Source: Lepidodermella squamata (lineage: Eukaryota > Gastrotricha). From it: a stretch of 64,000 nucleotides of DNA. The notes under the pieces were generated by a model. It did not search any database, was not told where the DNA came from, and saw only the letters and a program-made list of their open reading frames with translations. Shown here piece by piece: positions 1-10,729 of this stretch. The position numbers were made by a program, and so were the translations under genes. Location: contig JBLDXI010000024.1 of NCBI GenBank assembly GCA_047495785.1, positions 3,844,001 through 3,908,000 on the forward strand, given 5' to 3'. The stretch's first letter is position 1. Every line of letters starts with the position of its first letter.

Positions 1-65
1 TTGCTGCAGTCGTTTTCGGTGTCGAGCAGGGTGTATCGTTTATAAACCGCTGAAGGAGCACTCAA

Positions 66-147
66 GTCGCTATGCCCGAGTGGTTAAGGGGTCTGACTAG
101 AAATCAGATGCGGTCTCCGCGCGTAGGGTCAAATCCTACTGGCGACG
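66..147 (+). tRNA. tRNA-Ser(AGA)
   Basis: 82-nt cloverleaf with acceptor GTCGCTA/TGGCGAC, a long variable arm typical of serine tRNA, and anticodon AGA in the loop. It is the first member of an eleven-gene tRNA cluster. No intron and no 3' CCA are encoded. Confidence 0.93.
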
Positions 148-222
148 ACATTTATTTTTGCATTATAACGACTGAAACTCAGTTCTGTAGTTAGCCTCCA
201 GAACAGTCCTCACTTTCATCAG

Positions 223-294
223 GCGTCAGTGGTGTAACGGTCAGCATGGTTGCCTTCCAAGCAGCCGATCCGGGTTCGACTCCCGGCTGACGCA
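223..294 (+). tRNA. tRNA-Gly(TCC)
   Basis: 72 nt, acceptor GCGTCAG/CTGACGC fully paired, anticodon TCC. An inverted copy lies at 27236-27307. Confidence 0.95.
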
Positions 295-383
295 CACGTT
301 TTTAGCTCACACGTTTGAGAGAAACAAACACATTTTACTAGTAAATAGATTGAAGCTGATCCTCACCAAACCAGGGTTCAACA

Positions 384-455
384 GGTTCCATGGTGTAGCG
401 GTTAGCACTCTGGACTCTGAATCCAGCGACTCGAGTTCGATTCTCGATGGGACCT
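384..455 (+). tRNA. tRNA-Gln(CTG)
   Basis: 72 nt, acceptor GGTTCCA/TGGGACC, anticodon CTG. Copies occur at 7815-7886 (same strand) and 27067-27138 (inverted) with shared flanks, so the block was duplicated as DNA. Confidence 0.95.
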
Positions 456-549
456 TGATTTTTCAATCAAACTTGGCTCACTGCTCACTGCTGGGAACCT
501 TGTGATCATAATATTTGTTACTATTCAAACCTTTTCTTGCACTAGCCTA

Positions 550-621
550 GGGGGCATAGCTCAGTGGTAGAGCGTCTCATTCGCATTGTGAAGGTCTCGG
601 GTTCAATCCCCGATGCCTCCA
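550..621 (+). tRNA. tRNA-Ala(CGC)
   Basis: 72 nt, acceptor GGGGGCA/TGCCTCC, anticodon CGC, with one mismatch in the anticodon stem. The same sequence occurs at 7985-8056 and inverted at 26897-26968. Confidence 0.9.
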
Positions 622-712
622 GTTGGCAATTTTTTCGCGTATCCTCTCGAAGATTAGTTGCTATATCGGCGGTGAAAGTGACCGGAAATTACTCTAAAAA
701 TGTGAAAAATAG

Positions 713-796
713 TGTCAGAAGTGGGGTTCGAACCCACGCCCTCTTTCGAGGACCAGATCTTGAGTCTGGCGCCTTAGACCGCTCGGCCATCCTGAC
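713..796 (-). tRNA. tRNA-Leu(CAA)
   Basis: 84 nt, acceptor GTCAGGA/TTCTGAC, long variable arm, anticodon CAA. Unlike many animal Leu(CAA) genes it has no intron. There is a full copy at 8151-8234 and a broken one at 26739-26800. Confidence 0.93.
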
Positions 797-915
797 GAGA
801 TGTAGCTTCAAAAGGAAGTTTTTGTAATCCACTCATTTCCGCGTAGAAAAACTCACCTCCATGTGGAAGCTGCCGTTGACAGGATGGGCGTATTGCATTG
901 CTACATCTATCGATA

Positions 916-988
916 GGCGCTGTGGCGAAATGGCTATCGCGTCGGACTTCGGATCCGAAGATTGTGGGTTCGAGTCCCATCGATTACT
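916..988 (+). pseudogene. degenerate tRNA-Arg(TCG)
   Basis: The D arm, anticodon arm (loop CTTCGGA, anticodon TCG) and T arm read as tRNA-Arg. The two acceptor strands (GGCGCTG and CGATTAC) pair at only a few positions. It is probably a decayed copy that lost its original 5' or 3' end. Confidence 0.65.
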
Positions 989-1053
989 TTTGTAACAGGT
1001 GAAAGTGCCAGCTAAATGTAACGAAGCTCTCAGAATAGCTGTCATTTGCAATG

Positions 1054-1126
1054 GCCTTCCTAGCTCAGTCGGTAGAGCATGTGACTTTTAATCACAGGGT
1101 CGGGGGTTCGAGTCCCCCGGAGGGCG
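1054..1126 (+). tRNA. tRNA-Lys(TTT)
   Basis: 73 nt, acceptor GCCTTCC/GGAGGGC, anticodon TTT, good D and T arms. Confidence 0.95.
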
Positions 1127-1197
1127 CAAGCTTTTTCAAAGCAATACACCGAAGTCACTGTTTTAATCATAGCAATAAATCGTCTAGTTACTACTAC

Positions 1198-1263
1198 GGG
1201 GGATTAGCTCAAAGCGCTCGCTTAGCATGCGAGAGGTAACGGGATCGACGCCCGTATCCTCCA
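1198..1263 (+). pseudogene. tRNA-Ala(AGC) lacking 7 nt of the D arm
   Basis: 66 nt. Acceptor GGGGGAT/ATCCTCC, anticodon AGC and T arm are normal. Compared with the widely conserved metazoan Ala(AGC), the D-loop segment TGGTAGA is missing. That removes part of the internal box A promoter. It is a likely pseudogene, or an unusual D-armless tRNA. Confidence 0.75.
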
Positions 1264-1339
1264 ATTTTTCTCGCAGAATCTCATAACCTGGCTAGACTTC
1301 TCTACGAATAATGCTACTGCTGCAGAAATACCCAGCCTC

Positions 1340-1409
1340 GGCTCAGTAGCTTAGTGGTAGAGCGTCTGCCTAGTAAGCAGAAGATCGAGGGTTCGATCCC
1401 CCCGAGCCT
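1340..1409 (+). tRNA. tRNA-Thr(AGT)
   Basis: Anticodon AGT, acceptor GGCTCAG. At the 3' side it is 2 nt shorter (one C and one T) than the copy at 27664-27735, so the last acceptor pairs are weakened. It may be the less functional of the two copies. Confidence 0.8.
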
Positions 1410-1484
1410 TGCTTGACTTTTTCGGCGGCAAGCTATCTTTTTTCGTGCCAAAACATACAATTGACATTGCAAAGCTCAAAAACT

Positions 1485-1556
1485 TTCCCTGACCGGGAAT
1501 CGAACCCGGGCCGCCGCGGTGAAAGCGCGGAATCCTAACCACTAGACCATCAGGGA
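1485..1556 (-). tRNA. tRNA-Glu(TTC)
   Basis: 72 nt, acceptor TCCCTGA/TCAGGGA, anticodon TTC, all arms intact. Confidence 0.95.
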
Positions 1557-1632
1557 GCTGCTCATGCGATTTCGTTTGCGCGGTATCTCAGACGTACACC
1601 ACAAAAGCCAAGTTCTGAATGTAAAAATCTTT

Positions 1633-1704
1633 GGGCCCGTTCGGGAATTGAACCCGAGACCTCTCGCACCCGAAGCGAGAATCATACCCCTAGACCAACG
1701 GGCC
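1633..1704 (-). tRNA. tRNA-Pro(CGG)
   Basis: 72 nt, acceptor GGCCCGT/ACGGGCC, anticodon CGG, all arms intact. Compare the degenerate Pro(TGG) at 23670-23737. Confidence 0.95.
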
Positions 1705-2013
1705 TTAGTTGCGAGTCATCGACGGTCTGTCATTTGGCGAGTTCGCTACAGTTGAAGTCTGGTTGAGCTCACTAGTTGTGCATAAATTAGGGCACATCAC
1801 AAATCCGACTTCCACATTGCTGTGAAATGAAGACATTTGAATCAGACCTCTGTTATCGCAAGCCCCGCATCAACTACCGCCAAGGCCCGTGAAAATCAGT
1901 GAGTGAAGAGAAAGTATAAAAAAATCGATATCATCTAATCACACGCTTTGTCATTCACAAAAAGTCAATACGCTCTTAGAGCAAGATTTCGAGGATCTTA
2001 GGCTTTAATAACA
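1705..2013. other. intergenic spacer
   Basis: No gene seen. A TATA-like run (AGTATAAAAA) lies near 1913-1922, about 95 bp before the next start codon, and may be part of its promoter. Confidence 0.5.
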
Positions 2014-2759
2014 ATGTGCTTTGAACGGCCGTTTAATTTCTTATTCTTGCTAATAGTTCCACTTCAAATCGGTCTTTTCATATTTCTGAAAAAATATTCT
2101 ACCAACTGCTGTGGGCAGCCATGGTATATTGATCAAGAAGATTCCTACCCCGCGAAATGCGATGGGAGCTTGCTCTCGATTACGGCGTCAACTATCACGC
2201 TAAAATGCCCTCACTTCTTCGCGAACGTCCCTGGTAATTTGCGCCATTCAACCTTGATTATCGAGTTTCCTCGAATGGATTGTAAAGCAGCAGCACGATA
2301 TGTTGGGATTTACAGCGGAATTTTCGGTCGATTAGAAATGCGTGCTTCGGATCGGAGCTTCTACCACTTTGCGCCAGCCGATGTGTTACCAGAAACCAAT
2401 TCGTTCAACCTTACTATCAGCTCGGATACCATTTTGGATCTACTCCGGATTCGTGAGATTTTGAGGTCAGGTGACGAAAAAATCTTCCAATGCGGATCTA
2501 TCACCCAGGTTTGATAAAATTACTGAAGCCCAAGATTATTGTGAGGCTATATTGTTTTGATTAAAGATCAGCCAATTGCTGGGGTATAAACTGGCATGGA
2601 GCGATGAAGCCATTTTCAGTTACGAACTTCTGGATGGTGTTCGAAACCCGATACCGCCATGTTGGACTTGGTCCACTGGACCGAGGAACTTGGTTGCTGG
2701 TGGCTCTCAATGATAATTTTGAATTTACAATAAAACTATGCCACATTGTGGCGACTTGA
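2014..2759 (+). CDS. secreted or membrane-anchored ectodomain protein, paralogue of the channel ectodomain next door
   Basis: Exon 1 starts at the ATG at 2014. The product opens with a hydrophobic signal or anchor segment (about residues 8-26), followed by a Cys-containing extracellular region. Exon 2 starts near 2567-2572; two alternative splice pairs give the same protein, about 214 aa in all. Exon 2 has the pattern W-x-V-F-E ... T-W-L-L-V-A-L-N-D, which matches W-R-I-E-I ... A-W-L-G-A-L-F-T-L-D in the ectodomain of the neighbouring channel gene. I infer that this is a tandem paralogue without the channel part, either a secreted form or a truncated copy. More exons may follow in 2760-3020, where an open frame of similar composition exists. 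The domain family is not recognised. Confidence 0.45.
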
Positions 2760-3212
2760 ATTTTTTGGGTTCGTTCAGCCCAAGATTCGCGAGTGATGAT
2801 ATTTACCTTTTCAAAAGCATGTTCCTCGATTCTGCTAATTTTTCTAGAAGGAAACATTCTCCAGTTCAACAAAAGTCCGTTACCCTGTACCTGTACATGG
2901 TTGAAGCTCCCACGACCGGACATTCTGACAATCTTGCTTTGTACTACGTCATATGCTCAAGAGCTGTTTGTTCCACTTCCGTGATTTTCAAAGTTGAACA
3001 AAAATCGACTGTTATATAAGTGTGGGCGCAAACTAAAAACACAGTTCCTAATGCGATAAAATGCCCCTCCGCCTCCATGATCCAGACAATTCAAAGAGTT
3101 AAGTGATCCCGTGATTTCGCACCTTAAAAGCATTTTCGATTGCTGATCAGACTAGAGCCACGCACTCCTTAACAATTTATGAGCGATTGAGATTGAAATT
3201 CGAAGCTGTCAA
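2760..3212. other. spacer, possible extra exon
   Basis: An open plus-strand frame of about 90 codons (2738-3019) could be a third exon of the preceding gene, but I could not place splice sites convincingly. Nothing else is seen. Confidence 0.3.
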
Positions 3213-6200
3213 ATGCCATATGCCCCAATAATGCTTGGACGAAGCTTCACAATTTTGCAAACAGCTTTCGTCCTGACAGTTTCCGCTGGCATTGATCCGT
3301 TGCCCGATACCACTTCGCTTGACCTACCAATTGGATACAAAGGACCGCCGTTGTATATTTCGCAGTGTTCCTTCGACGGCGAAAATTCGACGATCAACAG
3401 CAATGGCACGTTCAAATTGCAATACTCTGCGCGAAAAGTTGCAAATGGCTACCAACTGAACTCAATGTCAGGCCCGAACGCATCTCCAAATCAATCTTAC
3501 GGGTATATTGATAGCTTGGCAAGTCAACTCGTTCGAGATCCTATGAAGCTAATTATTTAATTTCTTGTAATCTCCCATGAACAGTCTGTAGATCCGTATG
3601 GGAGCAAATTGATACATTGGCGTCTGGAGTATGACGTTGAGCTGCATTACAAAACCAGTGGGCCTTCAAACGCATGGTTCGGATTTGCTCTGACGTTGAG
3701 TCTATTTGCTAATAGTAAGCAATGAGTTCCACATACTAAATATATTTTAAAAACTGGAGCCGATGAAATTGCGATTCTGATATTTAATATATAAACGTTC
3801 TAACCCTTCAACGTCGACTATTCGGGTATCTGACTAAAATCTCACTCTCATAGATGTCTCGTCAAATTCATCGCTGTACTACGACGTTTTCACGAGGTAT
3901 GGCTACGGCATACTCGCATTTCTTAAGATGCAACCGGGCGGCAATATGGTCATCACGTGGAGGAATAGCTTGGAAGATGGCACATATCTTGCGCCGCCTT
4001 TCAACGATTCATTGAATACCTATAACTTTGACTCGAGCTGCGTGATGCCATCGTCAGGCTTCACAACATTTCGCATGATCTTCCAAAGCGTCCATGACAT
4101 TCTAACTGTTTGTCTCACATTTCGCTCCTAACATGCATTGGGATTTTTGACATACAGATAGTGGCTATACCTAGTACTGGTTCGGCTGCTTGTTCAACTG
4201 TTATTAGGTTCAGCGGCTTTTCTTACTACATTGGCTTCCAGATGCTATTTGGCGTGCCTAAACCGAATTTCTACGCGATTAACGGAGCCGACGGGGACGC
4301 TCTTATCAAACGAATGCAAGTCGATCCCTGCTTCAGCTGGCAACTTTACATGCATGCATAAATTATTACAGGTACCTTTGGGGTCTAACCGAGGACAACC
4401 CAGCCCCTCCAGACCTGTACACGCTAGCCCTCCCTCCTAACACTGGTAAGACTACTTTTGGCGGCTATGCAAGTTTCGACTTCACGGGGGAATACAATTG
4501 GACGACGAAGCGGATTTACAATACGGCGGGTGCGAAAAGCTACGCGCTAATCAGCAGCAACCAGCATCCCAGAGCTTTCGGCTCACCAGTTAATAACCAG
4601 TTCATTTCGTAAAAGTTCTTATTAAACATCAATGATTGCAGTACTTCTACAAATACTTTGGCGACTGGCGCATCGAAATCGACTTCGATGCGACTTGCAG
4701 CCCGGATGGATCTGAAGCCTGGCTGGGTGCGTTATTCACCCTCGACAGAACCGACCCGGACGTTGGTAAAGACAATCCTAGGGGGCATTTAAAACTGATG
4801 AGCCAACTTTACATTTTGTAGTAAAACTCGGAAATTCCTCCACTTACAATGGCGTAGATGTTCTTCAGGGCTTCGGCATCTGGCTGAAATTGCTCGCCAA
4901 CCAGGGCGGCGAATTTTCCGCTGGCTACTATCCGACCTTCAGCAGGAACATGACAATACCACCCCCTGGCACCATAGCTTCAACTTCACTCGGATGCGGC
5001 GATCCTGCATTTTTCGATGCATCTGGCAGTGTGAGTTTCCGCATCATTGTACAACATGTCAACGACGCTATGAACGTATCACTGGCGAAACTACCGGCGA
5101 ATGGAACTACCACTTCTTACGAGTGTTTCAAAAACTTCCCGGTCCCCGGATTTCGAGACACCGCCTGGAACAAAGCTATGCAGTACGCCGTGCTCGGATT
5201 GGGCAGTCCAAATGCAGCAGTTTATGTCCGAAAGATGTAATTCCTTACTTTAATGGCAATCAGTAAATATATTTCCTATTTTGAAAACAGGATGGCTTGG
5301 ATGTTGACTGAAGGAGCTGCACCAACAGTGGCTCCTAAATCAACGACTACTGCAAGTTTCCCAACTAGTTTCCCAACTAGCACAACAAGCTTCTCAACTA
5401 GCCGGGCCAAAACTCCACTAACAACAACAAAGAAACCACCGAGTAATCTCGAAACTACGGACTATGATAAAGCACCAATTCCCGAACCGGTGGACGGAAA
5501 CTACGAGCCGTTAGTCAAGTACGAGGAACTCCAAGCGTGCCCCTATCTCGACCCGAGACGCCGATCTCCTGAGATGAATACCACGATTTACCTGACCTTC
5601 TCAGTGGACAGACTTGTTAGAATCGATCAGGTTGAAAGCGAAATATCACTTTGGGGCTCTCTTCTCGTCCAATGGCCGGTTTTTTCCTGTTCAGCTGAAT
5701 ACACAGCCCCGAACGCTGATGTCACGGAACGAGTCATCCCGGCGAATAACTTGGATATATGGAGGCCGAAAATCGCCCTGACGAACTCAACTTCTGATGT
5801 CTATCTGAGTAATGATCATTACGGGGAGAAGGCTCAGATCATGTACTATCCAACAACACCGAATCGAACGCTGTTCTTCCACTGGGACCGCGTTGGAACC
5901 TTTTCGTCAGCATGCAAGATGGATCTGACAAAATTCCCGTTCGATTCTCAGAAGTGCGAGTTCACTTTTCTCATGGACGAACCTGCTAGTTACGTCGCAA
6001 TAGGTGGCGTATATGTCAAGTCTTACGATTCGCTGTCTAACGGTATTTGGACCCTGCTGGGCACTCGCACGAGTCGCGGAACCTGCGCATCGCCGTCCCG
6101 AACTGGAGCTGCTGTTTCGTATGGCAAAATCGCGCTGATTTACAAACGCGATCCAACGTACTTCGTCGTCAATCTAATGGTCCCTTGCTATCTGCTGATC

Positions 6201-6572
6201 GCCCTTGCCCTGGGCTCGTTGATGATGGAGCCTGATATGCCGGATAGGCCTGTTCTGTGCGCCACGTTGATGCTGGCCCTCGTCGTAGCCCAGGGCGATG
6301 TAATGAACAGTGTTTCGTCGAATTCCAAACAGCTGTTGTACACCAACTACGTGCTGATGCTGTCCGGCATCGTCGCTTCTATATCCATCTACGAAGTCGC
6401 AGCTACAGCCTTCTCCGTCAGCAAGCGATTCCAGTTCCTGAACACGGAGAAAGTAAACTTATGCGGGCGTCTGCAAGTTCCACTCATACGAGGTATCGAC
6501 ATGCTCATGTTCGTCACGTCGTTCGAAGCCCTACTCATGGTCAATATGTACTTGGTCATTTTGACGCAGTAA
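3213..6572 (+). CDS. Cys-loop ligand-gated ion channel with a duplicated extra N-terminal ectodomain
   Basis: Multi-exon gene, approximate exons 3213-3520, 3588-3714, 3854-4108, 4159-4317, 4372-4588, 4642-4765, 4822-5236, 5291-6572. The last three join in perfect frame. A signal peptide is followed by two tandem copies of a beta-rich, N-glycosylation-rich domain; compare W-R-L-E-Y...A-W-F-G-F-A-L-T near 3620-3700 with W-R-I-E-I...A-W-L-G-A-L-F-T near 4665-4740. Next comes a Ser/Thr/Pro-rich mucin-like linker (5325-5460), then a standard pentameric-channel module. That module has a Cys-loop of C-x13-C with the F-P-F-D core (5911-5960), then TM1-TM3 (about 6150-6420) and TM4 at the end (6490-6565). 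The family forms neurotransmitter-gated channels in the plasma membrane; ligand and ion selectivity cannot be read. The TM3-TM4 loop is very short. Boundaries of the first five exons are uncertain. Confidence 0.8.
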
Positions 6573-7814
6573 CAAATTACGCAGTGATTACGCTATCTGC
6601 AATCTTTATGGACCTTAATAAGCTATCGATGTCTTGGCATGAAGTGATCTGATATCTACTGTATAGTGTTAACTTTTACACAGCGAGGGTCTTCTTGCCA
6701 CTAGTAGTAGTGCGTCAGAAACCTATTTTATCGAATAGTATGCAGCATCCTACCTTAAATAATAGTCCTAAAAATGCACATAAATACCTGGACCGTAGGT
6801 TAATACCACGCGATTGATAAGTAGATTGAAGCTTGGAAAACCTTAACGCTGCAAAAGGAACATTACCGATAGTCAATTAGCAAAAAACTGCATGTCATTA
6901 GCGGTTGCCGCTTCTTAGAAATAAGCGTTAATCAATCAGCAGGTAGCTGTCAAAATGAAGCCGAAGCCAATGAAAAACTGTTCTTCTCGCAGCTGGGAAT
7001 CAAATGCTTACAATCTGTTGTCCGGAAATAGATGCCGCGTGAATACTCCAACTTCGAGCGACATTTTAAGTTGCCCTCGCCCTGTTATCGTTGCTTGATA
7101 TTGTCAAATCAAGTAAAAAACGCCAAAATCGACTAATAACACCTTAAAATCGCAGTTAACTCCCCAAAATCTGAATTATTGTCCTACAGCTATGTTGTAA
7201 CAATGCTTGAAAAGCTAACCGGATACCTGATTCAGGCAATGAATGGTGCGTCAAAATGTGTCAAATATGTGTCAAAACTGACAAAAATTCTCATTTATAG
7301 GCCTGGGTAAAAAGCAAAAACAGTCTACAAACAAATAAAAGCAAGCTAGTGTATTCATCAATTTTATCATTTTCGATAAAAAATATGGCTCCAATGATAC
7401 TGGCATAGCATAGCATAGCATTAGCCGCTTTTACACTACACCCATAGATAAATAAGTGAGAAAAGATAGGAAACTCGTGCATGAGCATTGCTCCGAAATT
7501 CGGCGTCAGCTGTGACCAATCGTTGAACTCTCGTCCATTTTCGTTTAATCGAAATTTTAGCATTTTTTTCAAGCCTCACTTCTCACTCTTATTGCACAGC
7601 CCACCTGGCAAACACTGCGCAAGACCTCAGCCTCTGAAGTGAGGGGCATCTTGCCTAGATTCCGTACTTCGTTGAATTTTTTTCGTGGCGTCAAAATTCG
7701 AAATTTTTTGCTCAGCCGCATGAAAGCATTATTTAGAACAATCTAAAAAGTTGCTCAAACACATTTTACTAGTAAATAGATTGAAGCTGATCCTCACCAA
7801 ACCAGGGTTCAACA
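6573..7814. other. 1.2 kb spacer between the channel gene and tRNA cluster 2
   Basis: No supported gene. It contains short direct repeats (GTGTCAAAA-like, 7250-7280) and a GCATA tandem near 7405-7422. The duplicated tRNA block begins near 7757. Confidence 0.5.
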
Positions 7815-7886
7815 GGTTCCATGGTGTAGCGGTTAGCACTCTGGACTCTGAATCCAGCGACTCGAGTTCGATTCTCGATGGGACCT
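7815..7886 (+). tRNA. tRNA-Gln(CTG)
   Basis: Identical in sequence to the gene at 384-455; anticodon CTG. Confidence 0.95.
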
Positions 7887-7984
7887 TGATAAGTTTTTTC
7901 GATCCAACTTGGCTCACTGCTCACGGCTGGAAACTTTTGATCATAATATTTGTTACCATTCAAACCTTTTCTTTCACTAGCCTA

Positions 7985-8056
7985 GGGGGCATAGCTCAGT
8001 GGTAGAGCGTCTCATTCGCATTGTGAAGGTCTCGGGTTCAATCCCCGATGCCTCCA
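7985..8056 (+). tRNA. tRNA-Ala(CGC)
   Basis: Identical to the gene at 550-621; anticodon CGC. Confidence 0.9.
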
Positions 8057-8150
8057 GTTGGCAATTTTTTCGCGTAACCTCGCGAAGATTAGTTGCTATA
8101 TCGGCGGAGAAAGTGACTGGAAGTTGCTCTAAAAATGTGGTGAAAAATAG

Positions 8151-8234
8151 TGTCAGAAGTGGGGTTCGAACCCACGCCCTCTTTCGAGGACCAGATCTTG
8201 AGTCTGGCGCCTTAGACCGCTCGGCCATCCTGAC
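8151..8234 (-). tRNA. tRNA-Leu(CAA)
   Basis: Identical to the gene at 713-796; anticodon CAA, intronless. Confidence 0.93.
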
Positions 8235-8341
8235 CGCCTGACTGAACCCTCGATTGAATTCATATGAACCCCCTGACACTTTTTGAAGCATTTGGAGGAA
8301 GTTGAGGCTTCCCTGGCTATTATGGTTTGATTAAAAAATTG

Positions 8342-8415
8342 CGCCCCTGGGTGGGCTCGAACCGCCAACCTTTCGGTTAACCGCCGAACGCACTAACCAA
8401 TTGCGCCACAGAAGC
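8342..8415 (-). tRNA. tRNA-Asn(GTT)
   Basis: 74 nt, acceptor GCTTCTG/CAGGGGC (with G-T pairs), anticodon GTT, one C-A mismatch in the T stem. Not part of the duplicated block. Confidence 0.88.
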
Positions 8416-8645
8416 TGACTATAATCGCAGACTCTGCATCACCCCTATGAAATGTGGAGCGATGTGATCGATGGCTAACCACAAGCTGAATACTTATTAT
8501 CTTTCATTCGATCTGATTGATACATCGAACTTGTAGAATGAATAATAGCACAATTTCATGGGCAGATGAAAAAAAAGAAACAACGCCGTTGATGAGCAGT
8601 TCATTTTTATTGAAAAAATTTCGACGTAAAAACAAGACAAAATAA

Positions 8646-10023
8646 TCACAGCAAGGGCTCGGCTAGTTGGAAGGCGCGGAATTTTTCGACATCGTAGAAA
8701 TTGGCGCGAACGTTGCGGCCGCCGAAAAATCGCCCGTTCAAGTCGATCAGAGCCTATAATGAACAAAACAACACTTGATAATAATTATTAAAATAATTAA
8801 AAAAACTTTAAATTTAAATTGAACAATTAAAATAATAATTATAAATAAATTTTGCAAAAAAATCGCACCTTTATAGCCGCTTCTTGGCGGTCGAATTCTA
8901 GAAAAATGCGCACCGCCTCGTCCTCCCTCAAATTCGGCAGTTCAAACACGAGACAGCGCACCACCTTGCCGTACTTCTGGCACTCCTCCGTCACCTCGGC
9001 CTCCAGCATCTCATCGACCTCGCCCGGGCCAACCATATTCCGCAGCACAACCACCTTGGACGGATTCTTCATCAACTCAGCCGTCGACGCGATCGGCGTC
9101 GACTCAGACTGAGCGCTACCCCCTGGCGCAGGAGGAGGGGGAGGGGGTGGGGGCATTATGAATGAATCATCAGGCTCGGGCGCCTCATCGCCATGTATAA
9201 TCCGGCCACCCCTCAGCGACGTTTTCTCGACCTGCAACGCGCGGGACATGCCCTGCTCCTGCCTACCCAGCCCCTGCCCGGCCTTGTAACCCATCTTCGC
9301 CATAATGCGACTCGCGATAGACCCAGGCGCCGCCGTACTCGACGCACCCTGGTTCGACAGGCCTAAAATCGCGCCAATCGTTGGCTTATTCGCGGCGATC
9401 GGCTCAACCTCCGGCGCGGCTTTCGGCTTCAAATCGTCCTCCAGCAGCATTTTCGGCGGCGCGATGGCGGCGCCCTTTGAAACCGGCCGTTGTTTCGACT
9501 CATCATCATCGTCATCCTCCGAATTTTCGTCCGACGAACTGTGCGCCACGCGCCGCTGCGCCGCTTTTTCCTTCTCCCGTTTCCGCACAACCTCCTCATA
9601 ATCGTTTGGCTTCGACGGTTCGTACTCGTCCTGGACGCCCGTGAATGAATTCGTGTTGTCGGAACTGATGAGAAGCGGCCCCGTTCCGCCCCGTTCCATG
9701 CGGCCGGTGAGTGCGTTGAAGCGTATCGGCGCGTCGGATGCGTCGGCTACTTTTTTCAGGTCCGGCATCAGCAGCCGGTTGTGTTTTGCCGCAGATTCAG
9801 CGGCGGCTCGTTTCTGGGCAGCTTGAGTCGCCACGGCGGCTAGTTGGCTGCGTTCGCGGGCGAGGGCTGGGTCCACTACTGGGGTGGCGACCTTGGGCGT
9901 GACTGGCTTTGGCGGCTCGGGTGTCGGTGGTGGGGGCGGTTTCGGTTTTTCGGCAGGTTTTGCCGTGGCGCCCAGCGCCCAGCCGCCGAAGTCATCCGCG
10001 TTTATATCGTCGTAAAGCGACAT
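8646..10023 (-). CDS. RBM17: splicing factor 45 (G-patch and RRM protein)
   Basis: Exons complement(8646..8753, 8869..10023), frame closed. It begins M-S-L-Y-D-D as in animal SPF45. Then come a Pro/Ala-rich stretch, the conserved E-Y-E-P-x-x-P-N-D-Y-E-E-V-V segment, an acidic run, G-A-A-I-A-P-P, and a G-patch (about residues 218-265, G-Y-K-A-G-Q-G-L-G). The C-terminal U2AF-homology RRM (V-V-L-R-N-M-V-G to the end, R-F-F-G-G-R-x-V-x-A-x-F-Y) follows. It is a nuclear alternative-splicing factor that binds SF1, U2AF65 and SF3b155. A poly-Pro run before the RRM is species-specific. The start ATG is preceded by TTTTTTTCTAG 8 bp upstream, a possible trans-splice acceptor. Confidence 0.95.
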
Positions 10024-10729
10024 TAACAAATCTAGAAAAAAATCGGGAAAATGGACTATTAATTTTTCGTCATGGAGAATGAAATGAATAAAAAAATGTG
10101 AATTTTTATTGAAAATATAATGAAATAAATGTTATTTTTCACATACAATACCCGAAAAATTGGAAATGTATCCGTTCGCATTGGAAAAGTTTTTCGAGTG
10201 AGTATTCAGATAAATTACTCGAAACTGGTGCGAAAAATAAGAAAAATTTGAAAATCAAGTTCAAAAGCGTGAACCTAAATGTTAACCGTTCGCTCTTAGA
10301 CGTCTATTGCATTTGCTAATTCAACATTTACGCTTAATTTTGAAATAAAATCAATAACCATTCCAATGAATATTCCATTGAATGATATTTGAGCTTTTGC
10401 GATCTGATTCTGCCCAGAGACACGGCATTTTTTAATTCATAAAAAAATTAGATAATTTTAAATTATTTTACAGTAAAATTCTATAAATTAAAGAAAAAAC
10501 TCACTAATTTACCAAAGCAAAAATATGTAAAAGTCAAGCGAATTTTATTATTTTCAAAAAATATAGCCATAAATAATTATTTGGTTATGTCAGCAGAAAG
10601 GCGGAATTATTCGTAGAATGCATATACAGTGGAAGCTCAAAAATACTGTTTTCGTTCAAAAACGAGAAGTACCAATTCAGTCTGAAAAAATCTCCATAAA
10701 CCGGGTTCTCGTTGTTGTACCGTAATGCG
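10024..10729. other. AT-rich spacer
   Basis: No coding or RNA feature found. It lies between two minus-strand genes and contains many A and T runs. Promoter elements of RBM17 are presumably here. Confidence 0.5.

Larger units (their letters stand above)
326..796 (+). repeat. tRNA block copy 1 (Gln-Ala-Leu and flanks)
   Basis: About 470 bp nearly identical to 7757-8234, including non-tRNA flanks (ACACATTTTACTAGTAAATA before tRNA-Gln). An inverted, partly decayed copy that also includes tRNA-Gly lies at 26739-27310. Confidence 0.9.
7757..8234 (+). repeat. tRNA block copy 2 (direct duplicate of 326-796)
   Basis: Same order and orientation (Gln+, Ala+, Leu-) and same spacers, with a few substitutions and small indels such as an extra GTG near 8139. 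Confidence 0.9.

Noticed and set aside
564-1755. Open frames of 60-90 codons across the first tRNA cluster, repeated at 7751-8368 and 26776-27172
   Set aside because: They coincide with tRNA genes and their duplicated spacers; similarity between them reflects block duplication, not protein coding.
2561-2923. 120-codon minus-strand frame
   Set aside because: It lies opposite the likely second exon of the ectodomain gene, whose plus-strand reading matches the channel domain pattern; no splice or start context on the minus strand.
9305-9644. Plus-strand frames opposite RBM17
   Set aside because: Antisense shadows of a GC-rich, well-conserved coding exon.
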